Source of the DNA: Alistipes sp.
GTDB lineage: Bacteria; Bacteroidota; Bacteroidia; Bacteroidales; Rikenellaceae
Direction of reading: 5' to 3'
Assembly (NCBI GenBank): GCA_017560305.1
Contig: JAFYOF010000142.1
Span: forward strand, 1 to 32,903
Length of the DNA: 32,903 bases
The notes below the pieces were generated by a model. It was not told the DNA's origin. It worked only from the letters and a program-made list of their open reading frames with translations, and searched no databases. The position numbers and the translations under genes are program-made. This document shows, piece after piece, positions 17,042-25,019 of the stretch. Position 1 is the first letter of the stretch. Each line of letters starts with the position of its first letter.

Positions 17042-17869
17042 TTACTCAATTCTCACCATCTCCGCCAACTGAACGAAATAGTCATTTGACCAGATTTCCA
17101 ACTCCTTCGGATTGCGAACAAAAGGCAACACATCCTCTTTTACTTGCTTTATATCAGCCGTCGAAAGGCGCTCCTTGAGTTTCTCCTTGAATAGTTCTGG
17201 AGTAACATCTTCATTATTGAACTGTTTGCATCTTTCAGCTAAGTGTGCAAAATCAAGCGGTACATTATGGCGTACATACCACTCAAAGTCGTACCAGTCG
17301 CGTCCCTTAACTCTATTCTTCCACGCACGATATACCAGGGCATGCATCTTACCTGCAAACAAATCGGGTAAAGTGAAGCAACGAGTCATGAATGAATGAG
17401 GCTGCAACAATAGTTTCTGCGCGGTCTTAAAATTCAGTGGAGGACAAGTATCAACCTCAATCTTGATTTTAATGGACTTCTCTGTTTGAAACAATACATC
17501 ATATACATCGGTATTATCCTTTAGAAAGGCAGACTCAACATTGCCGAAATTCTTCTTATCCTTCTTCTTGATTTCTACCTCACGCCCTACCAAGGCGAAT
17601 GCATCAACAATGGGTCGGAAATATTTGCTGAAGTCAAATGCATCATCCTGTGCTAGCAAAGAAAAATCCATATCTTCACTGAAGCGTTGCAACCCGTGAA
17701 AGATTCTCAGACAAGTATCGCCATAGAATGCTGCGGATTCAAAAAATCCACCACTATACAACCCGGCAAGAATCACCTGTTGGTTTACTTCAAATATGGC
17801 GTTTCGCTTATTCTGCTCTGTCGTCAAATCATAGCGTGACAACATGTTATCGTAAATTTCATTCTTCAT
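17042..17869 (-). CDS. AbiEii-family nucleotidyltransferase toxin (type IV toxin-antitoxin)
   Basis: A 275-residue protein with the DUF1814/AbiEii nucleotidyltransferase pattern: YGDTCLRIFHGLQRFSEDMD (49-68) with the G50-D51 loop and the acidic pair D66/D68, then KIEVD (136-140) and the family's basic signature KNRVKGRDWYDFEWYV (184-199). Members transfer nucleotides to RNA acceptors and arrest growth; the cognate AbiEi represses the operon. All key residues look intact. Its start overlaps the AbiEi-like stop by 4 bp (ATGA, 17866-17869), the normal antitoxin-then-toxin order. AT-rich content relative to the export genes points to horizontal gain. A weak stem TACCAA/TTGGTA (16998-17020) downstream could end its transcript. 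Confidence 0.9.
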   Translation of the reverse strand: MKNEIYDNMLSRYDLTTEQNKRNAIFEVNQQVILAGLYSGGFFESAAFYGDTCLRIFHGLQRFSEDMDFSLLAQDDAFDFSKYFRPIVDAFALVGREVEIKKKDKKNFGNVESAFLKDNTDVYDVLFQTEKSIKIKIEVDTCPPLNFKTAQKLLLQPHSFMTRCFTLPDLFAGKMHALVYRAWKNRVKGRDWYDFEWYVRHNVPLDFAHLAERCKQFNNEDVTPELFKEKLKERLSTADIKQVKEDVLPFVRNPKELEIWSNDYFVQLAEMVRIE

Positions 17870-18492
17870 CGTCTCAGAAACTTTAATAGGGTTGCAATAG
17901 AATCGGCCTTTTTTCCTACCTTAATATAGTTTTCAAAAATTGTAGTATCAAACTTATAAAATTCATCCATCTCCATTCGGATGTCATGCTCAAGATAGTT
18001 TTCCACATCCTTCAAAAAGCGCAGATTGACCTTTGACGAATTTGCTATCAAATCACACAAAGCCTTTTCGGGTGATGCTATCAAGAAAGCATATTCTCCC
18101 TTATGTATGCTCCTCACTCCTACAGAAAAGGCATCTCGGGCAATGTATTTGTAATCGTAATTACCAATAGGAGTCTGAAAACTTCGGGAATGCTTTACCG
18201 TCATTGACTGATGCGTAAATACAGCCTCTGGAATCAAACCATAATACCTCAATGCCGTCGACATAGAGATGTAAGAAGGTGCATATAGATGATTAGCTAT
18301 CAATTCATTTGAAAGTGTCTTTCCCGAATGTTCGGGGTTGACAACATAGAGTCCTCGCTTCAATCTTATGATATACCCGTTCTTCTCAAGCCAAACAACC
18401 TTCTTATCTGCAGACTTGAGTTCTGGATATAACGATTCGATAACTGAAGTCGTTATAGGGATAGCTCCTATTTCCTTTAATTGTCTTTTCAT
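17866..18492 (-). CDS. AbiEi-family antitoxin/transcriptional regulator
   Basis: A 208-residue protein, first gene of the pair. The N-terminal ~50 residues look like the winged-helix region of AbiEi antitoxins, ending with YIIRLKRGLYVV (40-51), and are followed by the family's LYAPSYISMSTALRYYGLIPE segment (69-89) and a C-terminal region with SPEKALCDLI. It should neutralise the toxin and bind its own promoter. The promoter element TATATTTG lies at 18504-18497, so the expected transcription start falls on or beside the ATG; the mRNA may be leaderless. No alternative start is available nearby (next in-frame Met is residue 77). Confidence 0.85.
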   Translation of the reverse strand: MKRQLKEIGAIPITTSVIESLYPELKSADKKVVWLEKNGYIIRLKRGLYVVNPEHSGKTLSNELIANHLYAPSYISMSTALRYYGLIPEAVFTHQSMTVKHSRSFQTPIGNYDYKYIARDAFSVGVRSIHKGEYAFLIASPEKALCDLIANSSKVNLRFLKDVENYLEHDIRMEMDEFYKFDTTIFENYIKVGKKADSIATLLKFLRR

Positions 18493-18496
18493 ATTG

Positions 18497-18504
18497 CAAA
18501 TATA
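18497..18504 (-). promoter_or_regulatory. -7 promoter element of the abiE operon
   Basis: TATATTTG on the minus strand is a perfect match to TAnnTTTG. It ends only 4 bp upstream of the AbiEi ATG (18492). The flanking A/T-rich segment offers no clear TTTG at -33. Confidence 0.55.
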
Positions 18505-18662
18505 GCAATATTTTGAACAATAAAAGAGTTTATTCTTCTTTTTCTATTCAAATATTTACTATTTTATGATTTGAACCCTAATTTACATCGATCAGATATC
18601 ATCTTAGTGAATCACATATAAAGATAAAGCCGCCAAAAGAAAAAAGAACCAGGGTAAAATGT

Positions 18663-18711
18663 GGTTTAGTTTAAATCCTTGAGTATATATATACAAGAAC
18701 TAAACTAAACC
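18663..18711. repeat. large imperfect palindrome, 11-bp outer arms
   Basis: GGTTTAGTTTA (18663-18673) pairs exactly with TAAACTAAACC (18701-18711); inside, CTTG (18678-18681) pairs with CAAG (18694-18697) around an alternating TA run. It could be a terminator-like hairpin, a cruciform or a recombinase/repressor site. No T tract follows. Confidence 0.6.
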
Positions 18712-18837
18712 TATATTTTCGCAGGAGGGTAAAACACCTCAGAGTGACATGCATTGGTTATGAATCAACCGAAATGGCAAATCCATGAACCAGTCCTTTT
18801 TTCTTTTGGTGGAGGGGATTTTTCAGCTAAAAAACGG

Positions 18838-18845
18838 TATATTTG
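18838..18845 (+). promoter_or_regulatory. -7 promoter element upstream of the S41 peptidase gene
   Basis: TATATTTG matches TAnnTTTG exactly. A start near 18852 would give the peptidase mRNA a leader of about 278 nt. No clear -33 TTTG is present, so this is tentative. Confidence 0.4.
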
Positions 18846-19129
18846 CAGTATCATAGTGTTAAAAAAGCACAAAATGCAGAAAAAATTAAAGAAAATGAGA
18901 AAAAAATGAGTTTTGGTGAAATAAATGGAGATATAAAATGCAATATACTATGTAATAATGAGTTATGCCATTTTCTATCAATTGCACAGAATTTTTCGGC
19001 TCAATATTCGTTCGAGCTATATTTAACCAATTGATACTCAGAATTTTCCAACTCATACATCAACAAGTAACATGCTTATACATTAAATTATCAACACATT
19101 ACTCCACCTAAAGACTAACTATATAACTA

Positions 19130-20404
19130 ATGAATAAATTTCTGAAATATTCCCTTATAACCATCCTTTCGGTAATTGCTTTGGCGGGCATAACCGTCAT
19201 TTTGGGCGTTACCGTTTTTAAGGATAGTTTGATTGAATATATCATTAAGCAAGATGAGGAGAAGCGAAAACTAATTCAGTCGTATTTTGTTTCTGAACTT
19301 CCAGTTGAGGCGGAACATTTCGCTGAAGATTTCAAGAGTATTCACGATATTGTTGCCGAACAATGTATTTTGAGCAAGCATAAAGGTTACGAGATTGACT
19401 CTCTTTATAATTCTTTCGTCCAACGAATAGAAAACAAAGCAATTACCAAAGCCGATTATGGAATATTGCTGCGTGAATATTTTGCTGCGCTGAACATCGG
19501 GCACGCGGGGGTTATGCTCTTGCTTCACTCGGCGGAGTATTATCCCGCAATTGTGGAGGGTAGAATATTCATCGATAATCCCACTGACCACTTTACAAAG
19601 TGTGGTTTTTGCGACAGGGATGAAATAATCGCTATCAACAACATCCCTATCGAGCAATATGTAGAGGATAGAAAAAAGTTCACCTCTGCATCGACTGACT
19701 CATATAGATTGCGACGAACTCAACTCGGTATCTTCACATCGTTTACCGACAGCCTAATCTATTGCGATGTACGCAGAGATGGAGATATCTTAAACTTCAA
19801 ATTACCTCTATCAAGTGCGCTACTGGGCAACACCCCTCAAGCACATTGCAAAACACTTCGCGAGGGTGTTGGTTATATCTGCATTGAATCGATGATGGAT
19901 AGCGTTGTGGAGGATTTCAAACAAGCATACGCGCAAGTAAGCGACCTTCCATATCTTATCGTAGATGTGCGCGGGAATGGCGGAGGCAATAGTTATAATG
20001 GTCGCCAGATAGCGGAGTATCTGCTCAACACACCACAGAAACACTGCCTCGGCGGAGAGATTACACCACAGCCAAACGCCTACCAGGGCAAGTTGTTCTT
20101 GCTAACAAGCAATTACACATTCTCCGCCGCCGAGAGTTTCACAATCGACATGAAAGAGAGTGGATATGTCACATTGGTTGGCGAGAAAACCGCTGGCGAC
20201 ACTGGTTGCATCCCAAAAGATTTCACCTCGAAATATGGCATTTGGTTCCGCATCCCCACCTCAGCACCAAAATTCTCACCCAACGGATTCCCGATGGAGG
20301 GTGTAAGCATCGAGCCGCACCACGAGGTTAAGCAGACACTCGCCGATTTCTTTGACGGCAAAGATACTGCGATAGAGTTTGTGGTGGCGGAGTTGATTGA
20401 ATAG
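19130..20404 (+). CDS. S41-family serine peptidase, membrane-anchored
   Basis: A 424-residue protein with an N-terminal membrane anchor or signal (about 7-29). Residues about 140-230 look PDZ-like (DEIIAINNIPIEQYV). The S41 core has LIVDVRGNGGGNS (277-288), the nucleophile region NYTFSAAESF with Ser332 and Glu335, and GEKTAGDTG (351-359). The CtpA/CtpB lysine (FGKG) is replaced by AGDTG, and LNIGHAGV (121-128) offers a histidine like that of tricorn-type S41 enzymes, so a Ser-His arrangement is more likely than Ser-Lys. It probably cleaves peptides or protein C-termini in the periplasm. It stands alone between an AT-rich gap and the YjdM gene. Confidence 0.88.
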   Translation: MNKFLKYSLITILSVIALAGITVILGVTVFKDSLIEYIIKQDEEKRKLIQSYFVSELPVEAEHFAEDFKSIHDIVAEQCILSKHKGYEIDSLYNSFVQRIENKAITKADYGILLREYFAALNIGHAGVMLLLHSAEYYPAIVEGRIFIDNPTDHFTKCGFCDRDEIIAINNIPIEQYVEDRKKFTSASTDSYRLRRTQLGIFTSFTDSLIYCDVRRDGDILNFKLPLSSALLGNTPQAHCKTLREGVGYICIESMMDSVVEDFKQAYAQVSDLPYLIVDVRGNGGGNSYNGRQIAEYLLNTPQKHCLGGEITPQPNAYQGKLFLLTSNYTFSAAESFTIDMKESGYVTLVGEKTAGDTGCIPKDFTSKYGIWFRIPTSAPKFSPNGFPMEGVSIEPHHEVKQTLADFFDGKDTAIEFVVAELIE

Positions 20405-20497
20405 TCTAATTGAAATTTATAAGAGAATCTCTCATCTCGCGTACGAAGTACTATCGTGTTATTTCTTGGGCAGGACAAATTATCAGCGAAAAATTAC

Positions 20498-20505
20498 TAC
20501 CTTTG
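20498..20505 (+). promoter_or_regulatory. -7 promoter element of the YjdM gene
   Basis: TACCTTTG matches TAnnTTTG and lies 43 bp before the ATG at 20549, giving a leader of about 37 nt. The preceding GAAAAATTACTA is shared with the element at 183. Confidence 0.6.
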
Positions 20506-20548
20506 TGGCGCGATAAAAATCTTATAAAAACTATAAAAGAAGAATACT

Positions 20549-20875
20549 ATGAACGAGATTTCAAAATGTCCAAAGTGCGGTAGCGAGTATGTATATTTCG
20601 ATGGTGCGTTGTATGTGTGCCCTGATTGCGGTCACGAGTTCGACGCCGAGAATGCAGAGCCTGCGGCAGATGTGGCAAAGGACAGCAACGGCGCAGAGTT
20701 GATGGATGGCGACGCAGTAACTGTGATCAAGGACCTCAAGGTGAAGGGCTCATCGATGGTCATCAAGCGCGGCACCAAGGTGAAGAGCATCCGCCTGACC
20801 GACAACCCCGAGGAGGTAGACTGCAAAATCGACGGCAGCAGCATCGTCCTCAAGACCTGCTTCCTGAAGAAGTAA
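20549..20875 (+). CDS. yjdM: zinc-ribbon protein YjdM (PhnA family)
   Basis: A 108-residue cytoplasmic protein. The N-terminal zinc ribbon has C7-x2-C10 (CPKC) and C24-x2-C27 (CPDC) followed by GHEF; the C-terminal half is the SH3-like PhnA domain with DGDAVTVIKDLKVKGSS, VIKRGTKVKSIRL and a KIDG...LKTCFLKK ending. Length and order match the YjdM/PhnA family throughout. The family was named for proximity to phosphonate genes in E. coli but is not a demonstrated phosphonoacetate hydrolase there; its role is poorly defined. It is monocistronic, with its own promoter and terminator. Confidence 0.92.
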   Translation: MNEISKCPKCGSEYVYFDGALYVCPDCGHEFDAENAEPAADVAKDSNGAELMDGDAVTVIKDLKVKGSSMVIKRGTKVKSIRLTDNPEEVDCKIDGSSIVLKTCFLKK

Positions 20876-20908
20876 GCGCCAAGCACACTTCATAACAAGC
20901 ATACAGAC

Positions 20909-20943
20909 AAATCCCGAAGGTCACCCGTTGGCTTTCGGGATTT
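20909..20943 (+). terminator. terminator of the YjdM gene
   Basis: Stem AAATCCCGAA (20909-20918) / TTCGGGATTT (20934-20943), 15-nt loop, followed by TCTTTTTGG. A typical intrinsic terminator. Confidence 0.85.
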
Positions 20944-20984
20944 TCTTTTTGGTGTGCAAAGTAGGTTTTCTCGCGAATAATTTT

Positions 20985-20992
20985 TAATTTTG
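20985..20992 (+). promoter_or_regulatory. -7 promoter element of the glycosidase gene
   Basis: TAATTTTG fits TAnnTTTG and lies 63 bp upstream of the glycosidase ATG. A -33 element is not obvious. Confidence 0.45.
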
Positions 20993-21055
20993 CTTGGGAA
21001 TGGGTCAATGACTCATCAACGAACCTAAAAACGCAACCTTGAAACATTCTGGAAT

Positions 21056-24000
21056 ATGAAAAGGCTACTGACTTTATCTACAATCCTATTGGCGCTGTCG
21101 TTTTGTGTAGTGGCGGCAAATAGTGGCTTGGCGCAGAGCAACTCAACAAATAGCAGCTCGGCAAAGGACAACTCAACTAAAACCACGCCAAATTCGCAAG
21201 GCGACAAACGGGAGATTGCACCCGTAGTGCCACCCAAAGAGGTTTTGCAGCGCGAGTTTGGCAGTCACGACTGCGAGGCTTTTGCACAACCCGACAAGGT
21301 ATTCTACCCCGAGACCTGGTTTCACTTTATCGGCGGAAATGTATCCTACGAGGGCATCACGGCCGACCTGGAGGCTATCGCTGGAGCGGGCATCTCGGGC
21401 ATCCACTTCTTCCACGGTCAGCAGGGCGGCAAGTGGCCAGCAACAGGCGAGGATATCGAGTGTATGAGCGAGAAGTGGGAGGATGCGGTGCAGTTCGTGG
21501 CGCAGGAGTGCGAGCGACTTGGCCTGCGCTTCACTATGCAGAACTGCCCTGGTTGGGCTATGTCGGGAGGTCCTTGGATCAAGCCCGAGAATGCTATGCG
21601 ACTCATCATCTCAAGCGACACCAACATAGATATCAACGGCTCGGTTGAGACCACCCTTTCCCAACCACAACCCTCATCGGAGGAGTGGCGCGACTACAAG
21701 GATATCGCCGTGCTGGCGTTCCCTATGCCTGCGGGTGCTGACAACCCTATCCCTTCGGTGCAGACAATCAGCGGCAGCGGTTCATTCCCCTGGGAGGCTC
21801 TGATTCGCCGAGGCGAGGCACTCACTCTGCCCGCGGGCGGCAAGACCCATAGCGTGGAGGTGTGCTACCCCACCCCAACCATCATCCGCACACTGGAGTT
21901 TTCTTCAGTGCAGGGATTCAACCACAATATGTGTTATGACCCCGATGCAAACTTCAGGATGTACGCCATCAACGCCGAGGGCAAGGAGACCAAGGTGCTC
22001 GACACCCCTATGCCGCAGTCAAACTGGCAGGACAACTCGCCGATGAGTATTGCCTGCGTAGAGGTTGAGGATGCAGTGAAGTACCGCCTTGAGATCACCA
22101 ACCAGCACGATATGCGCCTCTCTCACCTAAAGTTGCTCGCCGTAGCGCGCAAGAACAGCTGGGAGTCGGAGGCGGGCTGGACACTGCGAGGCTTTGAGCG
22201 CTCGGCAGATGATTTGGTGCAGTCCGAGGATGGCTACCTCAAGCGTGGGCAGATATTTGACATCAGCGATTGTATGACCCCCGACGGCACTCTGCGCTGG
22301 GAGGCTCCTTGGGCGGGCAAGTGGACCATCCTGCGCATAGGTCACATCAACGCAGGCAGGAAGAATGCCCCTGCGCCCCCATCGGGCACGGGCTGGGAGT
22401 GCGACAAACTCTCCACCGAGGGTCCCGAGGCGCACTTCGAGGGATATATCGGCCACTTGGCAAACGGCGCTCTGCAAGGCGGAATGCTGAAGGGTCTACT
22501 GCTTGACAGCTGGGAGTGCAACACCCAGACCTGGACCAACTTAATGGAGCAGGAGTTCAAGGCTTTCAAGGGATATGACTTGCGCAGTTGGTTGCCAGCC
22601 GTGTTTGGCTATGTGATTGACAACCCCGAGACCACATCGCGCTTCCTGCTCGACTGGCGCGGCACGATTGGCGAACTATTCTCAAACCGTTTCTACAAGC
22701 GTATGTCGGAGCTGGGCAGAGAGAACGGGCTCTCGGTGATGTATGAGACTGCTGCGGGCGATGTATTCCCCGCCGACATTATGGAGTATTTCAAGTATGC
22801 CGATGTACCGATGTGCGAGTTTTGGCATCCGTTCAGCAACGGCTATGTGGGCGACCTGAACTTCAAGCCCGTAAAGCCTACGGCATCGGCGGCACATCTC
22901 TACGGCAAGCCCCGTGTGAATGCCGAGTCGTTCACCTCGTTTGACCTTAACTGGGATGAGCACTGGGAGATGCTCAAGGAGGTGGCAGACTACCACGCTG
23001 TGGAGGGCGTGACACACAATGTATTCCACACCTACACCCACAATCCGCAGATTGACTACCTGCAACCAGGCACCTCGTTTGGCACAAGAATCGGCACACC
23101 ATTCCTGCGCGGGCAGACCTGGTGGCGACATATGAACTCTCTGACAACCTACCTCGCACGATGCAGTTATATGCTCGAAAGGGGTCACACGGTGAGCGAT
23201 GTGCTGTGGTATCTGGGCGATGAAATCAGCCACAAGCCAAGCCAGAAGTTTCCATTCCCTGCGGGTTACAAGTTCGACTACTGCAACCCCGACATACTTC
23301 TTAACCGCCTCAGCGTGGAGGATGGATGCGTGGTGAGCCCCGAGGGTCTGCGCTATCGTTTCATCTGGATTCCCGAGAACAAGCGAATGCTGCCCGAGAC
23401 TCTGGAGCGCCTCCGCGAGATGATGAAGCAGGGCGCTATCGTGGTGGCCGATGCGCCAAAGGGTCTTGCGACACTCTCCGACGGCAAGCGTGCGCAGAAG
23501 CGCTTCGACAAGGCGGTGCGTGCCATCTGGGGCAAGACCGAGGCGGGCAAGTTGCGCAAGATTGGCAAGGGCGGAATCCTTGCGGGCGTAACTATCGAGG
23601 AGGCTATCGCAAAGTTGGGCATCCCAGCAGATGTGCGCTGCGACAATGTGCGCTGGCTGCACCGACAGACTGATGGCGCTGACTGGTACTTTGTCACCCC
23701 ACAAAAGGGCGAGAGTTTCTCGGGCAAGGTTGAGTTCAAGGCCTCGGGCAATGTCGAGATTTGGAATCCCGTAACAGGCGAGGCTATTGCGGCGGAGGCT
23801 ACCTATGCCGATGGCTACACCTCGGTAAGCCTCACAATGCCACAGGGCGGCTCTTGCTTCGTGGTCTTCCACAATGGCGAGTCGCTCAAGAAGGGGGCAG
23901 AGCATAACTTCACCCACGAGCAGACCATTGCATCGCAATGGGAACTCTCATTCCCTGCAGGCTGGGGCGCTCCCGAGAAGATAATGGTTGACGAGCTCAA

Positions 24001-24388
24001 GCCTTGGAAGGAACTCCCACTCTCGGCAGAGGCAAAGGCATTTTCGGGTACGGTGACCTATCGCACAACTCTCTCGGCTACGAAGGATATGCTCTCACGA
24101 CCCGTGACCCTCGACCTTGGCAGAGTGGATATGATTGCGGTGGTGAAACTCAACGGCAAGACCCTGCGCACACTCTGGTGCTCACCATTCAGTCTTGACA
24201 TCAGCGAGGCGCTTGTTGAGGGCGAAAACGAGTTGGTAGTGGAGGTCACAAGCACCTGGTTTAACCGCCTGGTCTACGATGCTGGGCAACCGAAGAAGTC
24301 TCGCAAGAGCTGGACAATAGCAGGTCCATCGGCCGACAGGCCTCTGCGCGACAGCGGATTGATGGGTCCCGTGACGATAAAATATTAA
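21056..24388 (+). CDS. secreted glycoside hydrolase, GH106 (alpha-L-rhamnosidase-like)
   Basis: A 1110-residue exported enzyme. A signal peptide (1-26, cleavage after GLA) is followed by a Ser/Asn/Lys-rich linker (27-52). The catalytic region opens with the GH106 pattern WFHFIGGNVSYEGITADLEA (88-107), GISGIHFF and then NCPGWAMSGGPWIKPENAM (163-181); MYETAAGDVFPADIMEYF and MCEFWHPF lie in the presumed active-site half. A C-terminal beta-sandwich (about 960-1110) has LDLGRVDMIAVVKLNGKTL and ENELVVEVTSTWFNRL. Known GH106 enzymes release terminal L-rhamnose from plant polysaccharides such as rhamnogalacturonan-II, or from glycosides. There is no SusC/SusD pair or other glycanase nearby, so the substrate is not indicated by context. 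The large antisense frames over this gene are composition artefacts. Confidence 0.85.
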   Translation: MKRLLTLSTILLALSFCVVAANSGLAQSNSTNSSSAKDNSTKTTPNSQGDKREIAPVVPPKEVLQREFGSHDCEAFAQPDKVFYPETWFHFIGGNVSYEGITADLEAIAGAGISGIHFFHGQQGGKWPATGEDIECMSEKWEDAVQFVAQECERLGLRFTMQNCPGWAMSGGPWIKPENAMRLIISSDTNIDINGSVETTLSQPQPSSEEWRDYKDIAVLAFPMPAGADNPIPSVQTISGSGSFPWEALIRRGEALTLPAGGKTHSVEVCYPTPTIIRTLEFSSVQGFNHNMCYDPDANFRMYAINAEGKETKVLDTPMPQSNWQDNSPMSIACVEVEDAVKYRLEITNQHDMRLSHLKLLAVARKNSWESEAGWTLRGFERSADDLVQSEDGYLKRGQIFDISDCMTPDGTLRWEAPWAGKWTILRIGHINAGRKNAPAPPSGTGWECDKLSTEGPEAHFEGYIGHLANGALQGGMLKGLLLDSWECNTQTWTNLMEQEFKAFKGYDLRSWLPAVFGYVIDNPETTSRFLLDWRGTIGELFSNRFYKRMSELGRENGLSVMYETAAGDVFPADIMEYFKYADVPMCEFWHPFSNGYVGDLNFKPVKPTASAAHLYGKPRVNAESFTSFDLNWDEHWEMLKEVADYHAVEGVTHNVFHTYTHNPQIDYLQPGTSFGTRIGTPFLRGQTWWRHMNSLTTYLARCSYMLERGHTVSDVLWYLGDEISHKPSQKFPFPAGYKFDYCNPDILLNRLSVEDGCVVSPEGLRYRFIWIPENKRMLPETLERLREMMKQGAIVVADAPKGLATLSDGKRAQKRFDKAVRAIWGKTEAGKLRKIGKGGILAGVTIEEAIAKLGIPADVRCDNVRWLHRQTDGADWYFVTPQKGESFSGKVEFKASGNVEIWNPVTGEAIAAEATYADGYTSVSLTMPQGGSCFVVFHNGESLKKGAEHNFTHEQTIASQWELSFPAGWGAPEKIMVDELKPWKELPLSAEAKAFSGTVTYRTTLSATKDMLSRPVTLDLGRVDMIAVVKLNGKTLRTLWCSPFSLDISEALVEGENELVVEVTSTWFNRLVYDAGQPKKSRKSWTIAGPSADRPLRDSGLMGPVTIKY

Positions 24389-24394
24389 CTATAG

Positions 24395-24426
24395 AAAACC
24401 CCGCAGGCACAAGCCTTCGGGGTTTT
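24395..24426 (+). terminator. terminator of the glycosidase gene
   Basis: AAAACCCCG (24395-24403) pairs with CGGGGTTTT (24418-24426), and AGGC (24405-24408) with GCCT (24413-24416) inside; followed by ATTTTG. A strong intrinsic terminator immediately after the stop codon. Confidence 0.9.
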
Positions 24427-24503
24427 ATTTTGAGACATCAACCTAAGGTATAGTTTTTGCTTATGACAACATCAATATTTCCGATTGAGTTGCTATTGCC
24501 AGT

Positions 24504-24764
24504 ATGGAAATAATATCTACTTTTGCCAGTGAAAAAGAACAACAACCAATAGAAGTGACAACGGTTCCAAGCATAGAGAACTCCACCACCGAGGAGCGCC
24601 GCGCATTCGTTGCAGAGCAATGGAGATGCCTACACAATTGCGAGTTATGCGGCAAGTGCAACATCCTCAAGGGGCGCAACGCCGAGTTACTCTACGCCGA
24701 CTACATCGAGGGACGCCGCACCTATCGGGAGATAACACTTGAAATTAGAAACAGAAACTATTAA
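24504..24764 (+). CDS. small cysteine-rich hypothetical protein
   Basis: An 86-residue protein I cannot name. After a polar N-terminus it has C42-x3-C46-x2-C49-x2-C52 (CLHNCELCGKC) followed by a basic, well-behaved region (LKGRNAELLYADYIEGRRTY). Four cysteines at this spacing suggest a metal site, zinc or iron-sulfur. It is 12 bp upstream of the winged-helix-like small gene at 24777 and in the same direction, so the two are probably cotranscribed. Coding is supported by the conserved-looking C-terminal half and the tight spacing, not by a known domain. Confidence 0.65.
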   Translation: MEIISTFASEKEQQPIEVTTVPSIENSTTEERRAFVAEQWRCLHNCELCGKCNILKGRNAELLYADYIEGRRTYREITLEIRNRNY

Positions 24765-24776
24765 AACATTTTTACT

Positions 24777-24956
24777 ATGGAGACTAAAGCAAAAGTATTG
24801 GAGACAATGAAGCAGGCAGGTGAGCCTTTGAACGCTGGCAAGATTGCCGAGTTGAGCGGTATCGACCGCAAGGAGGTTGACAAGGCTATGAAGCAGCTCA
24901 AGGAGGAGGGCGCAATCATCTCTCCAGTCCGCTGCAAGTGGACCGCAGCAGAGTAA
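24777..24956 (+). CDS. small winged-helix-like protein (59 aa)
   Basis: A 59-residue frame, ATG 24777 to TAA 24956. It reads as a compact winged helix: a first helix ([10 protein letters not shown]), [12 protein letters not shown] with the turn, a recognition-like helix [16 protein letters not shown] and a short wing IISPVRCKW. Small proteins of this kind are common in Bacteroidales and are annotated as transcriptional regulators, without experimental function that I know of. It directly follows the Cys-rich gene and is closed by a hairpin at 24989, so the pair forms a short operon. Confidence 0.75.
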   Translation: METKAKVLETMKQAGEPLNAGKIAELSGIDRKEVDKAMKQLKEEGAIISPVRCKWTAAE

Positions 24957-24988
24957 TTTCACTCCTCACTCCACAAGGCTTACAAAAC

Positions 24989-25016
24989 AAAGGCTGCCGC
25001 TTTAGCGACAGCCTTT
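24989..25016. terminator. bidirectional terminator between converging operons
   Basis: AAAGGCTG (24989-24996) pairs with CAGCCTTT (25009-25016), extended by CGC/GCG around a TTTA loop. It is followed by T's on the plus strand (TCTTT) and preceded by A's (AAAAC), so it can serve the small-gene operon and the converging WG-repeat operon. Confidence 0.85.
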
Positions 25017-25019
25017 TCT

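Larger units (their letters stand above)
18505..19129. other. AT-rich intergenic region with no convincing gene
   Basis: About 625 bp between the divergent abiE operon and the S41 peptidase gene. It contains a large inverted repeat (18663-18711), a promoter-like TATATTTG (18838-18845) on the plus strand and short frames only. A 42-codon frame from the ATG at 18906 lacks recognisable features. Composition is much more AT-rich than the rest of the window, as expected of an old insertion site or decayed accessory DNA. Confidence 0.5.

Noticed and set aside
17042..18492. AbiE pair as part of the ABC export locus
   Set aside because: It lies beyond the export terminator on the opposite strand, is AT-rich and is a known stand-alone toxin-antitoxin type.
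18843..19034. 63-codon frame before the S41 peptidase
   Set aside because: Its start is a TTG inside the promoter-like TATATTTG; the inner ATG version (42 codons) is Lys/Asn-rich without recognisable structure.
22682..23938. 418-codon antisense frame within the glycosidase gene
   Set aside because: It is a shadow of the GH106-type gene in GC-rich codons; the sense frame has clear motifs and a signal peptide, and the antisense translation has none.
21056..24388. Polysaccharide utilisation locus around the glycosidase
   Set aside because: No SusC/SusD-like pair, hybrid sensor or second glycanase is present; the gene has its own promoter and terminator.
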